From assembly GCF_018613835.1 (NCBI RefSeq), contig NZ_JAGGPM010000023.1, positions 141,746 to 205,745 of the forward strand: a DNA stretch of 64,000 bases, given 5' to 3'. The position numbers and the translations under genes are program-made. The notes beneath the pieces are model-generated. The model ran no database searches. It saw only the letters and a list, made by a program, of their open reading frames with translations, and was not told the origin of the DNA. Within the stretch, counting starts at the first letter, position 1. The number at the start of each line of letters is the position of its first letter. This DNA is from Arthrobacter sp. ISL-5. Its GTDB lineage: Bacteria > Actinomycetota > Actinomycetes > Actinomycetales > Micrococcaceae. This document shows positions 1 through 9,336 of the stretch, piece by piece.

Positions 1-1
1 G

Positions 2-1168
<1,167 letters not shown>

Positions 1169-1206
1169 CGTTGCGTAACCGCTAGTTCAAGGCGGTTCCG
1201 CGCGCT

Positions 1207-1326
1207 GCCGCCGCACGGATTTTTCCGCCCCCGCCCCTCCGCCGGGTGGCTTCCGATCTACGATCGCAAGCCACCCGGCTCCGGCAGGCCCGATGCCACT
1301 CCCAGGGCGGAAAAAATCCGTGCGGC
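1207..1326. repeat. Nested inverted repeat in the rho-prfA gap
   Basis: Outer arms of 21-22 nt (1210-1230 and 1305-1326) are complementary apart from one extra A in the right arm. Inside them is a perfect 12-bp stem (gccgggtggctt at 1241-1252 with aagccacccggc at 1268-1279) around a 15-nt loop. No T-run follows, so it is not a classical intrinsic terminator. It could be a structured RNA, a Rho-dependent terminator region or a miniature palindromic element. No convincing target-site duplication was seen. The 279-bp gap holds no believable gene. Confidence 0.7.
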
Positions 1327-1447
1327 TCTGTTCGTTAACTCGCCTTTGGCGGTTTGGGCCGGCAAAAATACCCGACGGCGGTCGCCCCGTCACCTACCGC
1401 TGTGAGCATCACTAAACTTATACACACAGCGTTGAAAGGTTTTGAAA

Positions 1448-2521
1448 ATGTTTGAGTCCGTACAGGGCCTGCTTGATGAGCATGATGCTATCCAGGCGCA
1501 GCTTGGGGATCCGGCTGTTTATGCTGACCAGCGGCTGGCGCGCAAGCTGGGGCGGCGGTCTGCCCAGCTGAACGGCATCGTGGAGGCGTACCACAAGTGG
1601 CACGGCATTCAGGATGATCTCGCTGCAGCGAAGGAGATGGCTGGCGAGGATCCCGAGTTCGCTGCCGAGGTGCCGGAGCTTGAGGCTGCCCTGGAGACGG
1701 CGGCTGCCAAGCTGCGCCGGCTGCTCATTCCGCGGGACCCTGACGATGCTCGCAACGTGATCCTTGAAGTCAAGGGCGGTGAAGGCGGCGATGAAGCTGC
1801 CCTGTTCGCCGGTGATCTCCTCCGCATGTACACCCGCTATGCGGAATCACGCGGGTGGAAGACCGAGCTCATCTCCGCCACGGAATCCGATCTGGGCGGC
1901 TACAAGGACGTCCAGGTGGCCGTCAAGGGAAGCTCGAACGATCCCGCCGAAGGCGTCTATGCGCGGCTGAAGTTCGAAGGCGGCGTGCACCGTGTCCAGC
2001 GCGTTCCCGTCACCGAATCGCAGGGGCGCATCCACACCTCGGCCGCCGGCGTTCTCGTGCTGCCCGAGGTGGACGAGCCCGAAGAGCTCGAAATCAACCA
2101 GAACGATCTCAAGATCGACGTCTACCGGTCCTCGGGCCCGGGCGGCCAGTCGGTGAACACGACTGACTCCGCCGTGCGCATCACCCACCTTCCCACCGGC
2201 ATCGTGGTGGCCATGCAGAACGAGAAGTCGCAGCTGCAGAACCGCGAAGCCGGCATGCGCGTTCTCCGTGCCCGCATCCTGGCCCACCAGCAGGAACAGA
2301 TCGACGCCGAGAACTCCGCCCAGCGGAAGTCGCAGATCCGCACCATGGACCGTTCCGAGCGGATCCGCACCTACAACTACCCGGAAAACCGGATCGCGGA
2401 CCACCGCACCGGGTACAAGGCGTACAACCTGGACCAGGTCATGAACGGCGACCTCGAGCCGGTCATCCAGTCGGCCATCGAGATGGACGAGCAGGCACGC
2501 CTGGACGCCATCGGCGACTAG
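1448..2521 (+). CDS. prfA: Peptide chain release factor 1 (RF1)
   Basis: RF1 reads UAA and UAG stop codons and triggers peptide release on the ribosome. The protein is 357 aa, usual for RF1. The stop-codon recognition tripeptide is PVT (residues about 187-189, PxT type as in RF1, not SPF as in RF2), and the catalytic GGQ loop is at 232-234 in [14 protein letters not shown]. The ATG at 1448 is chosen over an in-frame TTG two codons upstream because gaaagg (1434-1439) gives an 8-nt Shine-Dalgarno spacing. It is followed after 21 nt by prmC, whose product methylates this GGQ glutamine. Confidence 0.97.
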   Translation: MFESVQGLLDEHDAIQAQLGDPAVYADQRLARKLGRRSAQLNGIVEAYHKWHGIQDDLAAAKEMAGEDPEFAAEVPELEAALETAAAKLRRLLIPRDPDDARNVILEVKGGEGGDEAALFAGDLLRMYTRYAESRGWKTELISATESDLGGYKDVQVAVKGSSNDPAEGVYARLKFEGGVHRVQRVPVTESQGRIHTSAAGVLVLPEVDEPEELEINQNDLKIDVYRSSGPGGQSVNTTDSAVRITHLPTGIVVAMQNEKSQLQNREAGMRVLRARILAHQQEQIDAENSAQRKSQIRTMDRSERIRTYNYPENRIADHRTGYKAYNLDQVMNGDLEPVIQSAIEMDEQARLDAIGD

Positions 2522-2542
2522 CCGGGAACCGCTGAAAACTCC

Positions 2543-3442
2543 ATGACGTCCGAGTACATGACGGCCGGCACCGGCCAGTCCCTGGCCGATGCCGTCAGCG
2601 AGGCCACCGCGATTCTTGCCGATGCCGGCGTTCCCAGCCCGAGGGTCGACGCCGAACTGCTGGCCGACCATCTCATGGGCGTAGGGCTCGGGCGGCTGCG
2701 CGCCATGCTGCTGGGCGATGCCCCTGCGCCGGCAGGCTATGCGGAACTGGTGGCCGAACGGGCCCGCCGCATTCCGCTGCAGCACATCACCGGCGTCGCG
2801 CATTTCCGCTATCTTCAGCTCGCGGTGGGCCCCGGCGTCTTCATTCCCCGCCCGGAAACAGAGTCCGTGGTCCAGCTGGTCATCGACCGGCTCCGGGAAC
2901 TCCTCCGCGCCGGCGTGGCCCGGCCCAGGGTAGTGGATCTCGGCACGGGATCCGGGGCCATCGCAGGGTCCGTGGCGCACGAGGTGCCCGAAGCCGTGGT
3001 CCATGCGGTGGAGTACAGCGAATTTGCGCATGCCTGGGCCGCGAAAAACCTCGAACCACTGGGCGTCACCCTCGTCCGGGGCGACCTACGGGACGCACTG
3101 CAGGAGCTTAACGGAACATTCGACGTCGTCGTGTCCAACCCGCCGTACATCCCCGCCGAGGCAATTCCGAACGAACCCGAAGTGGCGCTGCACGATCCAC
3201 CTGAGGCCCTGTACGGCGGCGGAGCCGACGGCATGGACCTTCCGACGGCGGCTGCGGCTTCTGCTGCCAGGCTTCTGGTTCCCGGCGGCTACTTCGTGAT
3301 GGAACACGCCGAAGTCCAGGCCGCCTGGATTTCCGCCATGCTGGCCGGCACAGGACTGTGGTCTGAAGTGACCACGCACGTTGACCTTAACGGCAAGGAA
3401 CGGGCAACCAGCGCCGTCCTTGCCTCACCGCCCGCGCAGTAA
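2543..3442 (+). CDS. prmC: Release factor glutamine methyltransferase
   Basis: PrmC (HemK) methylates the glutamine of the GGQ motif of RF1 and RF2 using S-adenosylmethionine. The 299-aa protein shows the helical N-terminal domain, the FIPRPETE substrate-site segment, the SAM-binding DLGTGSGAIAGSVA motif and the catalytic NPPY at about residues 199-202. It is placed directly after prfA, the usual arrangement. A second in-frame ATG (2558) exists; 2543 is the first and is kept, but the N-terminal few residues are uncertain. Confidence 0.95.
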   Translation: MTSEYMTAGTGQSLADAVSEATAILADAGVPSPRVDAELLADHLMGVGLGRLRAMLLGDAPAPAGYAELVAERARRIPLQHITGVAHFRYLQLAVGPGVFIPRPETESVVQLVIDRLRELLRAGVARPRVVDLGTGSGAIAGSVAHEVPEAVVHAVEYSEFAHAWAAKNLEPLGVTLVRGDLRDALQELNGTFDVVVSNPPYIPAEAIPNEPEVALHDPPEALYGGGADGMDLPTAAAASAARLLVPGGYFVMEHAEVQAAWISAMLAGTGLWSEVTTHVDLNGKERATSAVLASPPAQ

Positions 3443-3457
3443 TGAAAGAATGAGGCA

Positions 3458-4267
3458 GTGACCACTACGTATAACTGCACAGCCGATGACGAGCGCACCG
3501 CAGGACTGGCCCACGCACGGCGTGCCATCCTCGAGAAGAAGTGCGTGGTCTTCCCCACGGATACCGTCTACGGGATAGCAGCCGACGCATTCTCGCCCCA
3601 GGCCGTCACCATGCTGCTGGTTTCCAAGGGCCGCGGCCGGAACATGCCCCCGCCAGTGCTGATTCCGCGCCTCAACGCCCTTGATGGCCTGGCGACTGAC
3701 GTTTCTGCCGAAGCACGCCAGCTGGCCGAAGCCTTCTGGCCCGGGGGCCTGACGCTGATTTTCCACGCCCAGCCTTCCCTTGACTGGGATCTCGGAGAGA
3801 CGAAGGGCACCGTGGCCCTCCGGATTCCGGCGGATGAAGTGGCTCAGGACCTCCTAACCCTGACCGGGCCGCTGGCTGTGTCGTCAGCCAACAGGACCGG
3901 TCAGGCTCCGGCCCAGACCGCGTTCGAGGCCCGCTCCCAGCTGGCAGAATCCGTCGAGGTCTACCTCGAAGGCGGCTTCCGCCCGGTGGAGGGAACCGGC
4001 GCCCTGCCGTCCACGATTGTGGATGCGACGTCACTGCCGCTGCGCGTGGTCCGCGAGGGAGCCGTGAGCCTGGAACGGCTCCGGGAAGTGGTCCCTGGGG
4101 TGCTCGATATCCAGGGCAACGCTCCCGAGCCGTCCGCCACTGCCGATGCTGAGGGCGCCGCAGAAACAGAAGGCGCTGCAGAAACGGAAGGCACTGCAGA
4201 ATCAGAACGTGCTGCAGAATCTGAAGGCGCTCCCGGGGCCGGCGACAAAGCGTCCGGCACGGAATGA
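3458..4267 (+). CDS. tsaC: L-threonylcarbamoyladenylate synthase, with a low-complexity tail
   Basis: This YrdC/Sua5-family enzyme makes threonylcarbamoyl-AMP from threonine, bicarbonate and ATP for t6A modification of ANN-reading tRNAs. The YrdC domain fills about residues 1-220 (FPTDTVYGIAADAF, KGRGRNMPPPVLI, ALRIPADEVAQDLL, SSANRTGQ). The remaining 50 residues are an Ala/Glu/Ser tail of repeated AETEGA-like units encoded by imperfect 18-bp repeats (about 4147-4245), which is not part of the family fold. The start is GTG. Its TGA overlaps the ATG of the next gene by 4 nt, suggesting translational coupling. Confidence 0.93.
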   Translation: MTTTYNCTADDERTAGLAHARRAILEKKCVVFPTDTVYGIAADAFSPQAVTMLLVSKGRGRNMPPPVLIPRLNALDGLATDVSAEARQLAEAFWPGGLTLIFHAQPSLDWDLGETKGTVALRIPADEVAQDLLTLTGPLAVSSANRTGQAPAQTAFEARSQLAESVEVYLEGGFRPVEGTGALPSTIVDATSLPLRVVREGAVSLERLREVVPGVLDIQGNAPEPSATADAEGAAETEGAAETEGTAESERAAESEGAPGAGDKASGTE

Positions 4268-5022
4268 CGCTGCAGCGGCAACCCATCCCGGTCCTCGGCG
4301 TGGACGCCACTCCGCTGGACGTCGCAGGACTCACGGAAGTCCTCGACAGGTTCGTGGCTGACGGAACCACCCGGACCGTCGTCGGACACAACCTCCACAG
4401 CGTGACGCTCTTCCATTCCGAACCGGAATTCCGGACGTTTTACGAGAACAGCGACGTCGTGCTGATCGACGGCGCCCCCGTCCTGTGGCTCTGGGGGAGG
4501 GGACGGAAGCGTTCCGGACCCGTCATGGACTACCGGCTGGGCTCCACTGACTGGATCCCTGCGCTGGGCCAGGTCAGCAGCCTGAAAAGCATCGCCGTCG
4601 TCGGGGCCGGCCCCGTGGCCAACGCCAGGGCCGTGGCCAGGCTGCAGGCCATTGCACCCGAGGCGTCAGTCTCCGGTATGCCGGGGGAGGGCTGGGACGA
4701 GGAACTCGAAGAAGAGGTGACCGCCTGGCTGGCCGAGCAGCGTCCGCAGCTCGTGCTCATCGGACTGGGGATGCCTCTGCAGGAAAAGGTGCTGCGGCGC
4801 CGCCTCGGCTCTCTTCCGCCCGCGGTCTATTGCGCTGTCGGAGGCGCCATCGAGCAGATTGCGGGAATCCAGAAGCTGGCGCCGCGCTGGCTGGGCCGCC
4901 TTGGCCTGGAATGGGCGTGGCGGCTCCTGCTGCATCCGCGGCGGGTGGCCTACCGCGTGTTCGGCGAGCCTTGGGTGCTGCTCGGGCTCCTGGTCCGGCG
5001 CCGGCTTCGCAGGCAGGGCTAG
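4264..5022 (+). CDS. WecG/TagA/CpsF family glycosyltransferase (GT26)
   Basis: GT26 enzymes typically transfer N-acetylmannosamine (or its uronic acid) to an undecaprenyl-PP-GlcNAc lipid at the membrane face. The 252-aa protein carries the family hallmarks: GHNLHSVTLF, FYENSDVVLIDGAPVLW with the conserved Asp, VVGAGPVANARAVARL and LVLIGLGMPLQEKVLRRR. It starts inside the tsaC stop (ATGA). WecA, which makes the expected acceptor lipid, is encoded at 6353. Together with the neighbouring GT2 gene this suggests a linkage unit or teichoic/teichuronic-type polymer. The exact sugar cannot be read from sequence. Confidence 0.88.
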   Translation: MTLQRQPIPVLGVDATPLDVAGLTEVLDRFVADGTTRTVVGHNLHSVTLFHSEPEFRTFYENSDVVLIDGAPVLWLWGRGRKRSGPVMDYRLGSTDWIPALGQVSSLKSIAVVGAGPVANARAVARLQAIAPEASVSGMPGEGWDEELEEEVTAWLAEQRPQLVLIGLGMPLQEKVLRRRLGSLPPAVYCAVGGAIEQIAGIQKLAPRWLGRLGLEWAWRLLLHPRRVAYRVFGEPWVLLGLLVRRRLRRQG

Positions 5023-5032
5023 CTGCGAAGCC
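5003..5032. terminator. Hairpin between convergent genes
   Basis: A perfect 10-bp stem (ggcttcgcag at 5003-5012 with ctgcgaagcc at 5023-5032) encloses the stop codon of the GT26 gene in its loop and lies just before the 3' end of the minus-strand GT2 gene. There is no T-run, so it is a weak bidirectional terminator candidate. Confidence 0.5.
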
Positions 5033-5053
5033 TGCCGGGCGCAGGTGCCAACG

Positions 5054-5950
5054 CTAGAACTTCTGGTCTTTCAGGGGACCAAATCCCTTGCCGCGGAGTC
5101 CTGCCGAGAATGCGCTGAACCAGTCGGACAGACCGCGGAAATCGCCGCGGCGCAGGAAATAGCCGAGGTAGCCGCCGACGTCGGCAATCAATGACTTGAC
5201 GCGGAAATGGCGCCGGATCAGATAGCCGCGGTTGCGGTAGTAGTAATAGCGCTTGAACGCGGTCTCGGGGACGATGACGTGCCACCGGGCGCCAAAGACG
5301 TGCTTGGTTTCGGAGAACGCGTGCGGATGCGTGATGGCTGCCGTGGTGACCGTGCCGAAGCGGACGCCCGCCTTGCGCAGCCTGAGGGTGAAGTCCACCT
5401 CGTCGCCCCGGATGAAGAGGCGCATGTCAGGCAGGCCAACCTTGAAGAAAACATCGGAGCGGATCAGCGCGCCGTTGAAGAAGTGGCCGTCGTTCGGAAG
5501 GAACCCCACCTTCTCCAGTGCGCCCCGGTCGTGGGTCACTTTGCCGTCCAGGCGGAAGAAAAAGGAGAGCCTGTCAGGGTGGCCGGGCGCCAGCACGAGC
5601 GGCACCACCGCCTCCAGGTCCCGCGCTTCCGCCTCTCGGATCAGGGTGGCGAGGCATTCGGGGTCGGCCGGCTCGGCGTCGTCGTCCATCATCCAGATCC
5701 AGTCAGCGCCGCTTGCCACCGCCTTAAGGACGGCCAGGGAAAATCCGCCCGCGCCGCCGAGGTTGGCTTCCGAGCGGATGTAGTCCACATTTTCGTGCTG
5801 TCCTGCAACGTCCGACGCCGGCGCGGTGCCGCTGTCAACAAGGCAAATGGACGCCACGGGCGCCGTCTGGGCATTGATCGCTTTCAGGAGGACGGCGAGC
5901 TCGCGGGGACGGTCAAACGTTACGGCAGCAACTGCGACCGACACTGGCAT
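5054..5950 (-). CDS. Family 2 glycosyltransferase (GlfT1/rhamnosyltransferase-like)
   Basis: A 298-aa GT-A fold enzyme predicted to add a sugar during envelope polysaccharide synthesis. Seen: VAAVTFDRPRELAVLL at the nucleotide-binding start, NLGGAGGFSLAV, the metal-binding DDD in WIWMMDDDAEP (about residue 90), and GDEVDFTLRLRKAG with the likely catalytic acid, followed by HPHAFSE. This layout resembles actinobacterial galactofuranosyl- and rhamnosyltransferases. A good Shine-Dalgarno (gaaagga) precedes the ATG. It is convergent to the GT26 gene and divergent from wecA, so it may act on the same lipid-linked intermediate. Donor sugar is unknown. Confidence 0.85.
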   Translation of the reverse strand: MPVSVAVAAVTFDRPRELAVLLKAINAQTAPVASICLVDSGTAPASDVAGQHENVDYIRSEANLGGAGGFSLAVLKAVASGADWIWMMDDDAEPADPECLATLIREAEARDLEAVVPLVLAPGHPDRLSFFFRLDGKVTHDRGALEKVGFLPNDGHFFNGALIRSDVFFKVGLPDMRLFIRGDEVDFTLRLRKAGVRFGTVTTAAITHPHAFSETKHVFGARWHVIVPETAFKRYYYYRNRGYLIRRHFRVKSLIADVGGYLGYFLRRGDFRGLSDWFSAFSAGLRGKGFGPLKDQKF

Positions 5951-6352
5951 TGCGGGTTCCTTTCAGCACAGCCGCCGGCAAGTTTCCCGCCGGCATGAGG
6001 CCTTGTGACGCGAAGCCATGTAGCCGTTGGCGTTAGTATCTTGACTAGAGTCCACTGTAATACAGCCCCGTCAGGCACTATGCACTGCCTGTCTGTGCGC
6101 ATGGCGACGGAGAAGTTTCATTTATTGCACGTCAGATCCACAGCTATTGAGCCCCCACAGTCCCCCCAACACCAGCGCGAATCTGCATCGGCCTGAAGCC
6201 CGGTGCCATGCCGCCCCACGGCGGGCCTCTTCGCGCGTCTTCGCGTCACACAGTGACGGAGGACAGAACACCGGAGAACAGAACGCCAACGAACAGAACG
6301 CCGGAGCACAGCGTGGCGGAGAACTGCGGGTCAGCGGAGCGAGGGACACGCC
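5951..6352. other. 402-bp divergent intergenic region with a 15-bp tandem repeat
   Basis: This gap separates the minus-strand GT2 gene from wecA and must hold both promoters. No convincing gene was seen. Between about 6261 and 6320 there are four imperfect copies of a 15-bp unit of the form gaacagaacgccgga, ending near the Shine-Dalgarno of wecA. No clear -35/-10 pair could be assigned. Confidence 0.6.
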
Positions 6353-7465
6353 GTGATCATGTACCTGCTCATGATGCTGACCGCAGCCGTTGTCGCGTAT
6401 GCGGCAACCTGGGGCGCACGCCTGGTCGGCAACAGGCTCGAGCTGTTCACCCCGATCCGCAGCCGTGACATGCACTCGAGCCCGGTGTCGCGGCTCGGCG
6501 GCCTGGGGATATTCGCGGGCGTGCTGGTGGCACTGGTCGTCGCGAACCAGTCGTTTTTCGTCAAGGACATCTTCCGTGGCAATTCAGCCCCCTGGGGCGT
6601 GCTGGCGGGGGCAGCCGTCATTGTGGTCGTTGGCGTTGCGGACGATCTCCTGGATCTGCGCTGGTGGGTCAAACTCATCGGGCAGAGCGTCGCGGCCCTC
6701 GTAGTGGCTGTGTGGGGCGTCCGGATGACCATCATTCCGTTCGTTCCCGAGCCCATCCGCTTCGACTCGGACCCTGTCAACGTCCTCGTCACCGCCGGCC
6801 TTATTGTGACCACGATGAATGCCTTCAACTTCATCGACGGACTTGACGGGTTGGCTGCCGGAGTGGCAATCATCGGCGGCTCTGCCTTCTTCCTGACCGC
6901 GTACTGGGTGCACCGGAACGCGCCGCTGCTTGACCGCTCAGATCTTGCGACGCTCCTGACGGCGGTGCTCGTGGGCAGCTGTCTGGGGTTCCTGCCGCAC
7001 AACTGGTTTCCCTCGAAGATCTTCATGGGGGATTCCGGTGCGATGCTGATCGGCCTGCTGATGGCATCGGCGGGTGTGGTGTCGACGGGCCAAATCAGCT
7101 CGGGACTCTATGACCGTGTGAACGGTATCCCCACGATCATCCCCATCCTGCTGCCTTTCGCAGTGCTCTTCCTCCCGCTGCTGGACCTCGGCCTGGCGGT
7201 GGTCCGGCGCACTGCTGTCGGCCGCTCGCCCTGGTCCGCCGACCGCGGCCACCTGCACCACAAGCTGATGGACATCGGGTACTCCCACCGCACGGCCGTG
7301 ATGCTGATGTACCTGTGGACGGCAGTACTTTCGTTCGGCGGACTCGCCTTCGCTGTCTACCCCTGGCAGGTGGTTCTGGCGGTGGACATCGCGGCCACCC
7401 TGGTGATGGGGCTCATCACGGCATGGCCTTATCTCAGCCGCCGGGGCGCAGAAACACCGCAATAG
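6353..7465 (+). CDS. wecA: Undecaprenyl-phosphate N-acetylglucosaminyl-1-phosphate transferase (WecA type)
   Basis: WecA moves GlcNAc-1-phosphate from UDP-GlcNAc to undecaprenyl phosphate, the first lipid step of wall polysaccharides. The 370-aa protein is a polytopic membrane protein with the Mg-binding DDLLDLRWWVK (D97, D98), the NFIDGLDGLAAG motif, GDSGAMLIG and the histidine-rich DRGHLHHKLMDIGYSHR loop of the family. The GTG at 6353 is preferred because gaggg at 6341-6345 lies 7 nt before it; an ATG two codons downstream is possible. Position before the atp operon is as in Mycobacterium (rfe, Rv1302). Confidence 0.95.
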   Translation: MIMYLLMMLTAAVVAYAATWGARLVGNRLELFTPIRSRDMHSSPVSRLGGLGIFAGVLVALVVANQSFFVKDIFRGNSAPWGVLAGAAVIVVVGVADDLLDLRWWVKLIGQSVAALVVAVWGVRMTIIPFVPEPIRFDSDPVNVLVTAGLIVTTMNAFNFIDGLDGLAAGVAIIGGSAFFLTAYWVHRNAPLLDRSDLATLLTAVLVGSCLGFLPHNWFPSKIFMGDSGAMLIGLLMASAGVVSTGQISSGLYDRVNGIPTIIPILLPFAVLFLPLLDLGLAVVRRTAVGRSPWSADRGHLHHKLMDIGYSHRTAVMLMYLWTAVLSFGGLAFAVYPWQVVLAVDIAATLVMGLITAWPYLSRRGAETPQ

Positions 7466-7559
7466 CAGCCGCTTTCCCGAATATTTCTATCTCGTGTAGA
7501 ATTCAGGGGCAGGTCTTTCCTGCGCCACTCCACCCCCTTGCCCCAAAGATTGGGTTCGC

Positions 7560-8045
7560 ATGACCTCCAACGCCGAGCCCGGACCAGCGTCCGGCAAAGG
7601 ACCCGTTGGCGTCTCCGGCCCCACCCGGTCATTGTGGCTCGGCCTGTTGGGAATCAGCTCCGCCGTCTCTGCTGCCGCCCTTGTCCTTGCGGGCATTGTG
7701 GCAGTAACCCTGAATGGCTGGGCCGGACTGCTTTCGAGCAGCTTCGGCGGGCTGCTTGTCATGGCTTTCTTTGGCATCAGCCTCTTGATCGGCCACTTCG
7801 TCGGCCGGAACAACCCGTCCGGTGCCATCGGCCTGTTCGTGGCAACCTACTTCGTCAAGGTCATCGGTTTCGCGGTGGTTCTTTTTGCGGTTGGTGCGCC
7901 CGAGTGGCTGCATGGGCGCTGGTTCCTTATCGGAGCGGTCGTCGCTGTGGTGACCTGGCAGGCGGCTGAAATCTACGGTTTCAGCAAGGCCCGGCTGCAG
8001 ATCTACAACGACCCCGAACCAGACAAGGGCAACACCGATGTCTAA
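7560..8045 (+). CDS. AtpI-like membrane protein at head of ATP synthase operon
   Basis: A 161-aa protein with four predicted membrane helices (about residues 24-48, 52-78, 85-106 and 117-137) and charged ends. In the same place and of the same length as Rv1303 of M. tuberculosis, commonly annotated AtpI. AtpI proteins help assemble the c-ring or import Mg, but this specific protein's role is inferred from position and topology only. Its 3' end overlaps the next gene by 8 nt. A possible -10 (tagaat, 7497-7502) lies about 57 nt upstream, without a good -35. Confidence 0.75.
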   Translation: MTSNAEPGPASGKGPVGVSGPTRSLWLGLLGISSAVSAAALVLAGIVAVTLNGWAGLLSSSFGGLLVMAFFGISLLIGHFVGRNNPSGAIGLFVATYFVKVIGFAVVLFAVGAPEWLHGRWFLIGAVVAVVTWQAAEIYGFSKARLQIYNDPEPDKGNTDV

Positions 8046-8376
8046 GCGAAACCACCCCGGCAAAAGCTCCTCCGGCGACCCCGGCAAAAGGCCCGGCGCT
8101 CCGGGCGTCTCGGCCGAAAATGGTGACGGCGGTTACAACGCTGGAATTGCCGTCTTTAGCTACATTATTGGCGGAATCATCGTCTGGAGTTTGATAGGGT
8201 GGGGACTGGATTATCTGTGGGGAACCCGCTGGATTGTGCTCCTAGGCGCTCTGCTTGGAGCCGCGGGAGGGTTCTATCTGTCCCATATGCACGGCCTCAC
8301 CAGTTCAAGGAATACAGCTGGCGGGAACAGTGCAGCCAGCGGCCCGTCTGAGGATGGGAACAGTAATGCCAAATAA
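8038..8376 (+). CDS. AtpZ/AtpI-family ATP synthase accessory protein
   Basis: 112 aa with a hydrophilic N-terminus, then two membrane helices (FSYIIGGIIVWSLIGWGLDY and the WIVLLGALLGAAGGFYL segment) separated by a short GTR loop, the signature of the small AtpZ-type protein encoded before atpB in many bacteria. AtpZ works with AtpI in Mg/Ca uptake or c-ring assembly in other organisms. It overlaps the preceding gene by 8 nt, so the two are probably co-translated. Confidence 0.8.
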   Translation: MSKRNHPGKSSSGDPGKRPGAPGVSAENGDGGYNAGIAVFSYIIGGIIVWSLIGWGLDYLWGTRWIVLLGALLGAAGGFYLSHMHGLTSSRNTAGGNSAASGPSEDGNSNAK

Positions 8377-8398
8377 TTTTAAGAGGGGGAGGGCAAGC

Positions 8399-8461
8399 AT
8401 GAAGCACGCCGGACCCCGACCAACGCCCAACGATGGACACTGCAGAGAGGAAACGCGTTGA
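8399..8461 (+). CDS. Possible 20-aa leader ORF coupled to atpB
   Basis: An ATG at 8399 is preceded by an unusually strong Shine-Dalgarno (aggggg-aggg, 8384-8393, 5-nt spacing) and opens a 20-codon frame rich in Pro, Arg and His. Its TGA (8459-8461) overlaps the TTG start of atpB in a TTGA arrangement. That geometry is typical of termination-reinitiation coupling. No homology is recognisable at this length, and the ORF may simply be chance next to a strong ribosome site. Confidence 0.45.
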   Translation: MKHAGPRPTPNDGHCREETR

Positions 8462-9258
8462 TCGCGCTTGCGCTCCCGGCCCAAAATTCAGGAGTCTTCA
8501 CGCCTCCCGGAATTGAAGAAATGCACCTGCCGGCAATCCTGCCGTGGGGTGCGGCAGACGGATTCTCCAAGCAGATGCTGCTGGTTATCCTGTCCGTTGT
8601 CATTATCGCAACATTCTTTCTGCTAGCTGCGCGGAAGCAGCAGCTGGTTCCTGGCAAGCTGCAGTTCGCAGGCGAAATGGCCTATGGCTTCGTCCGCAAC
8701 AGCATCGCCAAGGACATCATCGGCGGCAGAGACTTCATGAAGTACGTGCCCCTGTTGTTCAGCCTGTTCTTCTTCATCCTGGTGAACAACATCTACGGCG
8801 CCATCCCCGTTTTCCAGCTGCCGAGCTTCTCGCACGTCGGCGGAGCGTACGTCCTTGCCGCCATCGTGTACGTCACCTGGATCGGCATCGGCATCAAGAA
8901 GAACGGCCTGAAGTACTTCAAGCTGGCAACGGTGCCGTCCGGAGTTCCGTTCTACATCCTTCCGATCGTTATCCCGATCGAGATCATCTCCAACTTCCTG
9001 GTCCGTCCGGTCACGCACAGCCTCCGTCTGTTCGCCACCATGCTGGCCGGTCACCTGATCGTGATGATCGCCGGTTCAGGAATTGAATACCTCATCATGC
9101 AGGAGAACATCCTGCTCAAGGGCACCTCTGTTCTGGTCCTCGCCGGCGCGATCGCCATGTACATGCTCGAAGCCCTGATCATGGCGCTTCAGGCCTACGT
9201 GTTCACGCTGCTGACGGCGATCTACATCGAAGGTGCCCTGCACGCGGACAGCCACTAG
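8458..9258 (+). CDS. atpB: ATP synthase Fo subunit a
   Basis: Subunit a forms the proton half-channels next to the c-ring. The 266-aa protein has five to six membrane helices and the essential arginine in SLRLFATMLAGHLIV, with the conserved final helix LEALIMALQAYVFTLLTAIYI. The start is the rare codon TTG at 8458, supported by gagagg (8445-8450, 7-nt spacing); no ATG occurs until residue 22, which would cut off conserved N-terminus. It may be translationally coupled to the leader ORF upstream. Confidence 0.97.
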   Translation: MIALALPAQNSGVFTPPGIEEMHLPAILPWGAADGFSKQMLLVILSVVIIATFFLLAARKQQLVPGKLQFAGEMAYGFVRNSIAKDIIGGRDFMKYVPLLFSLFFFILVNNIYGAIPVFQLPSFSHVGGAYVLAAIVYVTWIGIGIKKNGLKYFKLATVPSGVPFYILPIVIPIEIISNFLVRPVTHSLRLFATMLAGHLIVMIAGSGIEYLIMQENILLKGTSVLVLAGAIAMYMLEALIMALQAYVFTLLTAIYIEGALHADSH

Positions 9259-9336
9259 GCTCCCACAAACTTCCCCTTGGGGGGATGAAGCAAACCAAAC
9301 AACCTGCCACAAAGATGGCATCTTGAAAGGAATAAA

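Noticed and set aside
1847..3031. 394-aa minus-strand ORF opposite prfA/prmC
   Set aside because: Low-complexity reading of the strand opposite two well-conserved genes; typical high-GC shadow frame.
9285..9326. 13-codon ORF between atpB and atpE
   Set aside because: The G-run lies directly against the ATG, leaving no spacing for a ribosome site, and the stop does not overlap atpE.
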